Of a stretch of 64,000 bases of DNA, positions 33,478 through 41,322 are shown piece by piece. This DNA is from Geodermatophilus saharensis. Lineage in GTDB: Bacteria > Actinomycetota > Actinomycetes > Mycobacteriales > Geodermatophilaceae. Position numbers and translations under genes: made by a program. Under the pieces are notes generated by a model, which was not told the DNA's origin, made no database searches, and saw only the letters and a list, made by a program, of their open reading frames with translations. The stretch covers positions 186,001 to 250,000 of the forward strand of contig NZ_FZOH01000004.1 of the NCBI RefSeq assembly GCF_900188205.1. Reading direction: 5' to 3'. Position 1 is the first letter of the stretch; each line of letters begins with the position of its first letter.

Positions 33478-34677
33478 TCACGAGCGCGGTCCGTCGCCGG
33501 ACGGACCGCCCTTCGCGGTACCACCGGCCGACCGGGCGAGGGCGCGATCGAGGTGCGCCCTCGTGCGACGACGGGTCGCCTTCTCCAGCAGCGCCACGTC
33601 GGGCACATGCACGTGCCACGACCGCGCGGAGACCTGCTCCACCCGCACCGCCGGGTCCTCCTCGGCGAAGGCCTGAGCATCGGCGGGGTCCAGGACCATC
33701 GAGATGCGGTGGGCGTGGACGTAGGCCGCGACCGGCCGGTCCTCGGCGGGGTGCAGCGTCAGGTAGCTCGGGCGGTCGGTGACCACCAGGCGGGTACGGG
33801 CCGCCAGCTTGGTCAGGAGGGTGCGCAGGGCGGGCCGGACTCGGTGCTGCTCCAACAGCTCCGCCCACCTGCCCGTGTCGGGCGTCAGCCAGCGGGACGG
33901 CGTGCGGGTCGGGCGGGTCGGCCGCACCCCCACGACCGCGGTCTCGGCCGCAGCGGCCGCGCTCCGCCGGTAGAGGCGGGCCGGGGCGCCCATGAGGCCG
34001 TCGCGCCGGTCCGCCGTCGTCCCCTCCGCCTGCTCGATGAAGCCCCCCTGGGTCATGTACCGGCGGAAGGTGTCGATGGACGGCCGCTGCTCGCCGGGCC
34101 GAGGTGGGCCGGCCACGGCGCTGTGCAGGTCGAAGAGCTCCCGGATGGAGAAGTCCGCACCGAGCAGGCGGGCCGGGTCCGGTCGCACCGCGTACTCCCG
34201 GCGGAGGTGGTCGACGGCCACGCGGACGATCGCCGGGTGATCGACGAAGGTCAGCCCGCGGACGTCGTCGACCGGCCGCAGACGGAGCCGGCCGTCGCTC
34301 AGCACCGGCTCGAGCCGGCTCCGCGGGACGACGGCGAGGTGCGCCACCGACAGGACCCAGCCGCGCGGATCGCGCTCCGGCTCGTCGAAGACGCGCAACT
34401 GCTCGATGTGCACCCCGCTGAGGGCGCCCTCCTCGAGCCCGGCCTTGGCGGCCAGTGACCGCCGGACCCCTGCCTCCAACGTCTCCCCGGGGTGGAGGAA
34501 CGTACCGGGGAGCGCCCACTCGCCGTCGTCCTCGCGGAGGTGCTGGAGCACCTCGAGGCGCTGCTGGGCACGGTCGACGGTGAGGACGGCGGTGTCGACG
34601 GCGACCGACGGACGCGGGTAGTCCTGGAGCGTCCGCCCCGAGCTGTCGCGGTACCCGGAGCGCTTCCTGTTGACCAT
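33478..34677 (-). CDS. NrtR-like regulator: degenerate Nudix sensor, winged helix and extra C-terminal domain
   Basis: A 399-residue protein. Residues 20-160 are a Nudix fold, but the Nudix box (58-81) reads PGETLEAGVRRSLAAKAGL, where the catalytic REUxEExGU glutamates are replaced, so hydrolysis is unlikely. Residues 172-237 are an NrtR-type winged helix (FSIRELFDLHSAVAG, TFRRYMTQGGFIEQ, GAPARLYRR). NrtR regulators sense ADP-ribose and control NAD metabolism. An extra C-terminal domain (about 270-380) follows a disordered linker and resembles the protein at 37133 (YLTLHPAEDRPVAAYVHAHR against YVSLAPPQSEIAVYLHRNR). It is divergent from the ARPP-1 operon and a good candidate for its regulator. 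Confidence 0.82.
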   Translation of the reverse strand: MVNRKRSGYRDSSGRTLQDYPRPSVAVDTAVLTVDRAQQRLEVLQHLREDDGEWALPGTFLHPGETLEAGVRRSLAAKAGLEEGALSGVHIEQLRVFDEPERDPRGWVLSVAHLAVVPRSRLEPVLSDGRLRLRPVDDVRGLTFVDHPAIVRVAVDHLRREYAVRPDPARLLGADFSIRELFDLHSAVAGPPRPGEQRPSIDTFRRYMTQGGFIEQAEGTTADRRDGLMGAPARLYRRSAAAAAETAVVGVRPTRPTRTPSRWLTPDTGRWAELLEQHRVRPALRTLLTKLAARTRLVVTDRPSYLTLHPAEDRPVAAYVHAHRISMVLDPADAQAFAEEDPAVRVEQVSARSWHVHVPDVALLEKATRRRTRAHLDRALARSAGGTAKGGPSGDGPRS

Positions 34678-34694
34678 GGGCCTAGGATAGCGCT

Positions 34695-34708
34695 ACTTTG
34701 CGCCAAGT
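34695..34708. promoter_or_regulatory. candidate operator of the NrtR-like regulator
   Basis: ACTTTGCGCCAAGT is a 14-bp palindrome with one mismatched pair, 18 bases upstream of the regulator's ATG. A second inverted pair, GTGTCA and TGACAC with 16 bases between, lies near 34770-34800 towards the ARPP-1 gene. Both are plausible regulator sites; neither is proven. Confidence 0.45.
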
Positions 34709-34852
34709 CGCTCCCCCTCCGCAGGATCCCTCGGCCGACCGGTCGCTCCACACCGAGCAGTTCTGCGGAAAGTGTCAGACCCCCGCTCTACCGTGACACC
34801 TGCAGGCACCGCTCCACCCGCTCTCAGTATTTCTGAGCCATCGGAGGACGAC

Positions 34853-35707
34853 ATGACTACTTCCCTGGACACCCGGATCCACTGCGGGCAGGTCGAGGCA
34901 CGCGGTGCACTGTCTATCGCCCCTCTGTTCAGCGACTGGCCGTCCACGCCGCGCGGCTACCTGAGCGGCACGAGCGCCTCGGTCGAGGTCTCGGAGCTGC
35001 CCACGCCCCGGATCGACCGGCTGCTCGTGCGCAACCGCGGCACCCGGCCCGCGCTCCTCGTCGAGGGCGAGCTCATGGAGGGCGGCGCCCAGCACCGCGT
35101 CCTCACCGAGACGCTCCTCGTCCCGCCGGGTCAGGTGGTGCCCGTGTCCAGCCGGTGCGTCGAGGCGCGCCGCTGGCACACGGACCTCTCGGCGCACCGG
35201 CGGCGTGCCCGCCGGGCGCCGCTGGCCGTGCAGGCCGCGACGCGGAGGGACGACGCCCAGGGCGAGGTCTGGGCCCAGGTCTCTCGATACGACGCCGTCG
35301 CGGGCCCCTCGGCCACCGAGTCGCTGCCCGAGCGGCTCGACCGGGTGGAGGCCGCGACCCGCGACCTGACTGCCGGACTGCGTCCCCTGGCCGGCCAGCG
35401 CGGCGTCATCATCGGCATCGGGGGCCGTCCCGCCGCCCTGCACCTGTACGACAGCAGGACGACCCTCCTCGACAGCTGGGACGCCCTGCTGCAGGCTGCG
35501 GCGCTCGACGCCGTCGGGACACCACCGGTCCGGATGCCCGCTGCCCGTGCCCGAGCCCTCGCGGAGCGGGTCGAACGGACGCCGCTGCGCGAGGTCCCGA
35601 CGCCCGGGCTGGGCCGCCGGCTCGAAGGTGGGTCCCGGGTCCGCGTCGACACCCTGCACTGGAACGGCCGCACCGTCGCCCTGACCGCCCTCGTCCTGGA
35701 GGCCTGA
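34853..35707 (+). CDS. ARPP-1 domain protein
   Basis: A 284-residue protein from the ATG at 34853 with GGAGG 5 bases upstream. It matches the ARPP-1 family (ARG and Rhodanese-Phosphatase-superfamily-associated Protein): VEVSELPTPRIDRLLVRN, RPALLVEGELMEGGAQHRVL, TLLVPPGQVVPVSS and RCVEARRW correspond to the conserved core of repeated beta strands. As the name says, this family is associated with ADP-ribosylglycohydrolase and rhodanese-phosphatase genes, exactly the neighbour here (one base between stop and next ATG). Biochemical activity is unknown; a role in an NAD-derived signalling or conflict system has been proposed for the neighbourhood. Confidence 0.82.
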   Translation: MTTSLDTRIHCGQVEARGALSIAPLFSDWPSTPRGYLSGTSASVEVSELPTPRIDRLLVRNRGTRPALLVEGELMEGGAQHRVLTETLLVPPGQVVPVSSRCVEARRWHTDLSAHRRRARRAPLAVQAATRRDDAQGEVWAQVSRYDAVAGPSATESLPERLDRVEAATRDLTAGLRPLAGQRGVIIGIGGRPAALHLYDSRTTLLDSWDALLQAAALDAVGTPPVRMPAARARALAERVERTPLREVPTPGLGRRLEGGSRVRVDTLHWNGRTVALTALVLEA

Positions 35708-35708
35708 G

Positions 35709-37136
35709 ATGACCGCCCCCCTCTCCCGCCGGCACCGAGTCGCCGGCGCCCTCGTCGGCTCGGCCGTCGGCGACGCCCTCGGCGCACCGTTCGAGTTCGG
35801 ACCGCCCGGCCGCTTCTCCGCCGACTTCCCCTCCCCGGCCCGTGGGGCCCGCACCGAGATGCGCGGTGGTGGCTCACTCGGCTGGGAGCCCGGCGAGTTC
35901 ACCGACGACACCCAGATGGCGCTGCTCGTGGCCACCTCGCTGGTCGAGCACGGGGGGCTCTACGAGGCCGACGTCTTCGACCGCTTCCGCGCCTGGGCCG
36001 CGGCCGGCCCGCCGGACGTCGGCATCCAGACCAGCGCCGTCCTCCGCTCCGGCCTGCCGTGGGACCAGGCCGCGGCGGAGCACTTCGCGCGGACCGGTCG
36101 CGCGGCCGGAAACGGGTCGCTCATGCGGACGACGCCGGCGGCCATCTGGTTCTCCCGGTTCGGAACCGAGGCCACCGTGGACGCCGCCCGGCGCATCTCG
36201 GCTCTCACGCACGGCGACCCGTCGGCCGGCGAGGGCTGCGCCGTCTTCCACGAGCTCGTGCGTGTCGCCCTCGACGACGGCGACCCGCTGGCCGCCGTCC
36301 CTGCGGCCCTGTCGCTGGTTTCGGAGGAGCACCGCGGCAAGTGGTCCGCCGTCCTCGCGGAGGACTGGACGCCGCGGAAGGCGACCGAGTCCAACGGCGC
36401 CGTGTGGCCGACGCTCGGTCAGGCCCTGTGGGCGCTCCGGCGCGGCAGGGACTTCGCCGAGGTCATGCGGCTGGTCATCGACCTCGGCGGCGACACCGAC
36501 ACGGTCGCCTGTGTCGCCGGTGGCCTCGCCGGGGCCGTGTACGGGATCACCGGCATCCCGGCGCGCTGGGCGACGGCCGTGCACGGCACCGTCCCCGGAT
36601 ACGGGGACAAAGTGTGGCGGCCGGCCGGGCTGCAGGAGCTGGCCACCGCTCTCGACGGCGGCCCGCTGGTCACGTACGACCCGGGCCCCACACAGCGGCT
36701 CGGCCCGACCGAGGTCATCGACGGCCTCTGGGCCGCCGACCTGGACGGTGCCCGGTACGCCGACGAGGACTTCGCCGTCGTCTCCCTCTGCCGGCTCGGC
36801 GAGCCCTTCCCCCACGAGGTGAACCGGCTGGTCTACCTGACCGACGACGATCACAATCCGGATCTCGACGGCCTGCTGGACGACGTCCTCGGCGACATGA
36901 AGGCGTTCCGTGAGGAGGGGCACCGCGTCCTCGTGCACTGTCACGGCGGGGCGTCGCGCACCGGCTTCATCCTCTGCGCCTGGCTGATCCGCGAGAAGTG
37001 CATGGACGTCGAGGAGGCCACCGAGTCCGTCCGCGAGCGCTGGCCGCACCTCGGTCTGTGGAACGAGAGCTTCACCGCGGCGCTGCACCGGCTGGCCGAC
37101 CGCCGCGACTGCCGTACCGACGAGGAGGACGTGTGA
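35709..37136 (+). CDS. ADP-ribosylglycohydrolase fused to a cysteine phosphatase domain (copy 2)
   Basis: A 475-residue protein with the same architecture as the protein at 12149 and high similarity along its whole length. The ADP-ribosylglycohydrolase domain shows GALVGSAVGDALGAPFEF, GEFTDDTQMALLVATS (Asp66 and Asp67) and GGDTDTVACVAGG near residue 260. The phosphatase P-loop HCHGGASRTG has Cys411. Together the domains could strip ADP-ribose from a target and then dephosphorylate the product, for example ADP-ribose-phosphate-type compounds; this is inference. It is the second gene of the ARPP-1 operon and overlaps the next gene by GTGA. Confidence 0.92.
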   Translation: MTAPLSRRHRVAGALVGSAVGDALGAPFEFGPPGRFSADFPSPARGARTEMRGGGSLGWEPGEFTDDTQMALLVATSLVEHGGLYEADVFDRFRAWAAAGPPDVGIQTSAVLRSGLPWDQAAAEHFARTGRAAGNGSLMRTTPAAIWFSRFGTEATVDAARRISALTHGDPSAGEGCAVFHELVRVALDDGDPLAAVPAALSLVSEEHRGKWSAVLAEDWTPRKATESNGAVWPTLGQALWALRRGRDFAEVMRLVIDLGGDTDTVACVAGGLAGAVYGITGIPARWATAVHGTVPGYGDKVWRPAGLQELATALDGGPLVTYDPGPTQRLGPTEVIDGLWAADLDGARYADEDFAVVSLCRLGEPFPHEVNRLVYLTDDDHNPDLDGLLDDVLGDMKAFREEGHRVLVHCHGGASRTGFILCAWLIREKCMDVEEATESVRERWPHLGLWNESFTAALHRLADRRDCRTDEEDV

Positions 37137-37594
37137 GCACGCTGCAGGAGCACCTCGACGACCTGGACCCCGCCCCGGCGATCAGGGCGCTCGCCCTGGC
37201 GATCGCCCGGCAGCGGTCCGTCGACGCCGGCCGGCGCGACGACTACGTCAGCCTCGCCCCGCCGCAGTCGGAGATCGCCGTCTACCTGCACCGCAACCGC
37301 GTCTCCATCGCGCTGCCGCCGGAGAAGGCGGGCACGGCCGCACTGCAGATCGAGGGCGCAACACTCCAGGACAAGGAGTCGACCGTCTACCTGCGAGTGG
37401 GCGCCGACGTCCTGGCCGAGCACACGAACGACATGACCAGTTGGGCGCTTGCTGCCTACGACTGGAAGGCCGCGGGGCCGATGTCAAGCCACAGCGGCAG
37501 TGCGAAGTCAGCGGCGTCGCAACGGCCGGAGAAGTTCTGTCCCGTGCACCACGTTCCGCTCTCCCCGAGCGGCGTGTGCTTCTCGTGCGCCTGA
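37133..37594 (+). CDS. small protein with the regulator-shared domain and a C-terminal zinc ribbon
   Basis: A 153-residue protein starting at the GTG overlapping the upstream stop. Residues 14-111 resemble the extra C-terminal domain of the divergent NrtR-like regulator: PAIRALALAIARQRS, then DDYVSLAPPQSEIAVYLHRN, then RVSIALPP. A linker leads to a probable zinc-binding tail, FCPVHH ... GVCFSC, with C-x2-H and C-x2-C spacing. I know no family name for the shared domain. The coupling to the ARG-phosphatase fusion indicates a common function. Confidence 0.72.
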   Translation: MSTLQEHLDDLDPAPAIRALALAIARQRSVDAGRRDDYVSLAPPQSEIAVYLHRNRVSIALPPEKAGTAALQIEGATLQDKESTVYLRVGADVLAEHTNDMTSWALAAYDWKAAGPMSSHSGSAKSAASQRPEKFCPVHHVPLSPSGVCFSCA

Positions 37595-37814
37595 GGGACG
37601 TGGCCGCGGCCGGCGGTCGGTCGTCATCGGCCGTCACCCGTGTGCCGGATACCGAAGACATGAGGGCCGTGCGCTACTGACCGCCGGACCTGATCAGGCA
37701 AGCCGAGGGCGACGACCCCGACAGCTAGCCGGCCGCCGTCCGGGCGGCCCATGAACGACGACGACATGGCGACGGTCGGCGCGGCCGTGGCCGAGGGATG
37801 AGAGGACGGGACGG

Positions 37815-38486
37815 ATGACGACACTCGAGGAGCGCAAGGAGATGGGCAGCGGCCCGCTGTCGAGCCGCTATGACGAGGCGCTGGCATACGCGTCGGAGCA
37901 CCACCGCAAGCAGCTGCGAAAGGGCTCGCGGGTGCCCTACCTGACGCACCTCATGAGCGTCAGCGCGCTGGTCCTCGAGCACGGCGGCAGCGAGGACCAG
38001 GCGATCGCCGGGTTGCTGCACGATGCCGTCGAGGACGCGCCGAAGGGCACCGGCGGCACGGTCCTGACCGAGATCCGTGAGCGCTTCGGCGAGGACGTCG
38101 CGGACATAGTGCGAGCCTGCTCGGACGGGCTGGACGCCGACGGCAACCGCAGGGGCACGTGGGCCGAGCGGAAGCGGCCGTACGTCGCCGGGCTGAGTGA
38201 CAAGCCCCTCGACGCCCTGCTCGTGACCGCAGCGGACAAGACGCACAACGGGCTGTGCATCGCCGCAGACGTCCGCCGGTACGGGCAGGACTTCTGGAAG
38301 ACGTTCAACGCCTCACGTGACGAGCTGCTCTGGTACTACACGAGCGTCGAGCAGGCGGTCGCGCAGCGGCTGCCGGGTCACTCGATCACCGTGGCGCTGC
38401 ACCGGGCGGTCGACGACCTGCTGGCCGCGGCCGGCGCCGACCGCGCGTCCGTCGCCACGGAACTCCCCACGCGACACCAGGCATGA
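37815..38486 (+). CDS. HD-domain hydrolase, RelA/SpoT hydrolase-like
   Basis: A 223-residue single HD domain. The metal motif is complete: YLTHLMSV (His45), GLLHDAVEDA (His69 and Asp70) and VTAADKTHN (Asp140), with the KGSRVPYLTH lead typical of the (p)ppGpp hydrolase half of RelA/SpoT and of MESH1-like small hydrolases. There is no synthetase, TGS or ACT domain. It may hydrolyse (p)ppGpp or another nucleotide second messenger. It follows the ARPP-1 operon after a 220-base gap in which I see no gene, so it may be independent. Confidence 0.85.
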   Translation: MTTLEERKEMGSGPLSSRYDEALAYASEHHRKQLRKGSRVPYLTHLMSVSALVLEHGGSEDQAIAGLLHDAVEDAPKGTGGTVLTEIRERFGEDVADIVRACSDGLDADGNRRGTWAERKRPYVAGLSDKPLDALLVTAADKTHNGLCIAADVRRYGQDFWKTFNASRDELLWYYTSVEQAVAQRLPGHSITVALHRAVDDLLAAAGADRASVATELPTRHQA

Positions 38487-38572
38487 CAGCGCCCTGATCC
38501 CTCGTCGTCAGCCAGTTCATCCAGCGTGCGCCCGCTGCGGCGATCACCCGACTCACCTGCGGAGGCCCCGAC

Positions 38573-39406
38573 ATGGCGTTGCCCACCTGTCCGGTCTGCG
38601 ACAGCGGCGATCTCGACGGGGTCGAGAAGCTCCCCGATGGTCGCCTGGTGGTCCGCTGCCTTGCCTGCGACCACGAGTGGGTACGCGGCGAGGCTCTCGT
38701 CCCCGCCAAGCCGGCATTGGCGGCCAGCTACGAGAGCCTCAAAGGCGCCTTCCCCACGGCTGACGACGTGCGCCCCCAGGTCCGCCAGCGCGTCGAAGCG
38801 CTGATCGACACCTTTCTCGAGACGCAACCGCAGACGGACCCGCAGGTAGCTCCGTACTGGGCGAAGTACCAGCAGATCTTCAGCGAGGACGGCCTGTGGG
38901 AGGCCGATCCGGAGGACCTCAAGGCGTTCGCCAACAACAGCGTCGGGGCTCATCCCGGAAACATGTCTGTGTTCAACCAGGGCTGGAACGAGATGGGCAC
39001 CGAGAAGGCCGCCCAGCGGCTCCGGCGGACGATCGACCACCTGCTCCGCGGTCCTGCCGGCACTCGACTCGAGGACCGCTTCACCGACCTCGTCGAGGAG
39101 CGCAGGGGCCTGGGCATGGTCGGCTTCAAGGAGTCCCTGCTCACCCGGGTCCTCTGCGTCGTAGAGCCGAACCGCTTCCTGCCGATCCTCAAGTACTCCA
39201 CGCCATCCGGTGGCAAGAAGGAGATCGCCCTGCTCGTGTACGGCCTGGACTTGCCGGCACGCGAGAAGGTCTCGTGGACGATCGGGCGACTGGTCGCCTG
39301 GAGCAACGATCTCCTGGTCGGCCTGCTGCGAGAGCGCTTCACCGACCTCCAGCACGCATCCGCGTTCCTGTGGTGGGCCAAGGACCAGGCCCCGGCAGGC
39401 GCCTGA
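38573..39406 (+). CDS. hypothetical protein with N-terminal zinc ribbon
   Basis: A 277-residue protein with GGAGG ahead of the ATG. The first 45 residues contain a zinc ribbon (CPVCDSGD ... VRCLACDHEW). The rest is helical, with VFNQGWNEMGTEKAAQRLRR, LVEERRGLGMVGFKESLLTR, ILKYSTPSGGKKEIALLVYG and a C-terminal FLWWAKDQ. The middle resembles the non-catalytic part of some AAA or restriction-associated proteins, but I cannot name a family. It is convergent with the Macro-SIR2 gene, with 21 bases between the stops. Confidence 0.65.
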   Translation: MALPTCPVCDSGDLDGVEKLPDGRLVVRCLACDHEWVRGEALVPAKPALAASYESLKGAFPTADDVRPQVRQRVEALIDTFLETQPQTDPQVAPYWAKYQQIFSEDGLWEADPEDLKAFANNSVGAHPGNMSVFNQGWNEMGTEKAAQRLRRTIDHLLRGPAGTRLEDRFTDLVEERRGLGMVGFKESLLTRVLCVVEPNRFLPILKYSTPSGGKKEIALLVYGLDLPAREKVSWTIGRLVAWSNDLLVGLLRERFTDLQHASAFLWWAKDQAPAGA

Positions 39407-39427
39407 CAGCGATCGGCGTCGCCCGGG

Positions 39428-41062
39428 TCACGGGCCCTCGTGCGCACCCCACCGGTGGAGCGCGTCCAAGACCTCCTGCCACTCAGACGTCCGACGCGTC
39501 GTCCCGGCGACCTTCCGCACCTGTCCCTCCAGCCGGGCCAGCGCCTCCGCTAGCTCCCGCTCTGCGGGATCGTCGAGAAGGTCGGCATACCTGCGGTCGA
39601 GCAAGTGCGCCGACTCGCGCGACGCCAGGACCGCCACTCGGTCGAGGAGGATCTCGAGATCGCGACCGGCGGCCGTCAACCGCCGCTGGCGCTGATCGTC
39701 CGACTCCTCAGGGGGAGCCGCAGGACCAACGGCCACCGACTCGAACTCGGGATGCCACAGGCGGGCCGTGAGGTCGTCCCGCTCGAGCATCAGCAGGGTT
39801 CCCATGGTGGTCCTGGCGCCATGGTCCTCGTTGAGGGAAGCCACCTCATGCACCAGGCGGATGACGTTGTCGTCGGTCATCGAGGCGCCGACGACGAGGA
39901 GGTGCTTTGTCATCAATGTCGCCTGGAGGACGCTCGCTAGTGGACGTTGCGTGGCGTCGTAGCGGACGAACGAACGGCGGTCCAGGACGATGTCGTGCGG
40001 CCGCCGGGCGTCGCCGTGCATCTTGACCAGCCAACTGCGGCCTTGGGTGAGCGTGGTCCGCGCGTCTGCGCCCGGAAGGACCAAGGGGACGTCCCGGCCG
40101 TTCACCGCCTTGACCGCCTTCTCATACAGGTCGTCGAAGTTGGTGGTCACTACCTGTTCGACACCTAATGCCGCTAGCAGTACGTGTCCGAGTGCGTACC
40201 GGGTCGGGTTGCCGAGGGCGTCGACGACGTGCTCACCGAGGCTCTTGCCAGCCGGCCGGCGGCCTCCTCCGCTGGCCGGAGCACCGGCCAGCCGACGCAG
40301 GACCTCCGCTGCGTCGAGCGGGTTGAGCCGCATGAGGGCATCAACTCCGCCCGGGACGTCCATCCGTCGGGCCACTGCCGACAGCAGCCCGCGCCAGGTG
40401 GGGAGTCCGGCCGCGACACCCGTACCGGCACCCATGAACAGGGCAAGGTCCCCGCTGCGCGCACGTTCAGCCAGACGCGAGGCCAGCCCGTCCTGTCGGC
40501 CGGGCAGCGGAGGGAGGCCCATGGCGCGACGTTGCGCCTGCAGGGCCGAGTAGTCCGATCGGCTAGCTGCGACGATCACGACGTCCAGACCGTCTGGCCC
40601 CTTTTGCGCCTCCTCGAGGAGGCCGCGGATGACGGCGCCCCGCTGCCTCCCGTGGCCACCGCCACCGACACCAATGACGGGAAGCGCGATCCGTCGGGGA
40701 CGCCCTGTCGGCCTCTCACCGGAGTCCCCCACGGCCCGGAGGACCTGCCGCATCCCGTCTCGGAGCCACTCGACGTCCCCACCGGCCAACGCACCGACGT
40801 GCAGCAACCAGCGTGACGGCCCGTCGCCAGGTCGACCGTGAGGATCCAGTCGGAGGTACCTGCGCTCATCGTCCAGTGGCACGATCCTCTGCCGCTCGGG
40901 AACCGCGCTGTCCCAGCCGAGGGTGCGCCACCAGCGCCGCCGCACGCCCGCTGGACCGCGCTGGTCCGTGGAGACAATGACGTCGTCACAGTGCAGCGCG
41001 TCGAGGGTGCCGGGGACGACGAAGACATGAGCTGCCACACCCGCATCCTGTCGCGGCACCAC
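39428..41062 (-). CDS. Macro-like domain fused to SIR2-family NADase
   Basis: A 544-residue protein. Residues 10-185 look like a Macro domain: HVFVVPGTLDALHCDDVIVS, IALPVIGVGGGGHGRQRGAV and LDVVIVAASRSDYSALQ match the ADP-ribose-binding loops and final strand. Residues 203-420 are a defence-type SIR2 domain: LALFMGAGTGVAAGLPTW, VVTTNFDDLYEKAV (Asn308), VKMHGDARRPHDIVLDRRSF (His349) and HLLVVGASMTDDNVIRLVHE. In anti-phage systems such SIR2 domains deplete NAD+. A Macro sensor suggests activation by an ADP-ribose-derived signal. About 125 C-terminal residues are helical and unassigned. An AGGA-preceded GTG at 41038 is an alternative start. Confidence 0.82.
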   Translation of the reverse strand: MVPRQDAGVAAHVFVVPGTLDALHCDDVIVSTDQRGPAGVRRRWWRTLGWDSAVPERQRIVPLDDERRYLRLDPHGRPGDGPSRWLLHVGALAGGDVEWLRDGMRQVLRAVGDSGERPTGRPRRIALPVIGVGGGGHGRQRGAVIRGLLEEAQKGPDGLDVVIVAASRSDYSALQAQRRAMGLPPLPGRQDGLASRLAERARSGDLALFMGAGTGVAAGLPTWRGLLSAVARRMDVPGGVDALMRLNPLDAAEVLRRLAGAPASGGGRRPAGKSLGEHVVDALGNPTRYALGHVLLAALGVEQVVTTNFDDLYEKAVKAVNGRDVPLVLPGADARTTLTQGRSWLVKMHGDARRPHDIVLDRRSFVRYDATQRPLASVLQATLMTKHLLVVGASMTDDNVIRLVHEVASLNEDHGARTTMGTLLMLERDDLTARLWHPEFESVAVGPAAPPEESDDQRQRRLTAAGRDLEILLDRVAVLASRESAHLLDRRYADLLDDPAERELAEALARLEGQVRKVAGTTRRTSEWQEVLDALHRWGAHEGP

Positions 41063-41322
41063 GGACAGCCATCAGCCCGCTACCCTCACGGTGGGCCGCT
41101 GCCACACATGGCGCCGGCAGGTTCCTGACCTCCTCGGCGCGCTCGAGGAGCCAGCCAGGACGCATCAGGCGCGTCCAGACTCCGTGAGGAGCACCTGCGC
41201 CCCATCCGTCCCCTGTGCAGCCGCGGTCCCGGACACCCCATCGGGCGGCGATGTCGCGGATCCGGCCCACCTACCTTTCGGCGGTACGTCAGGCCAGGAC
41301 CGCACGTCGAGAGGAACCGACC

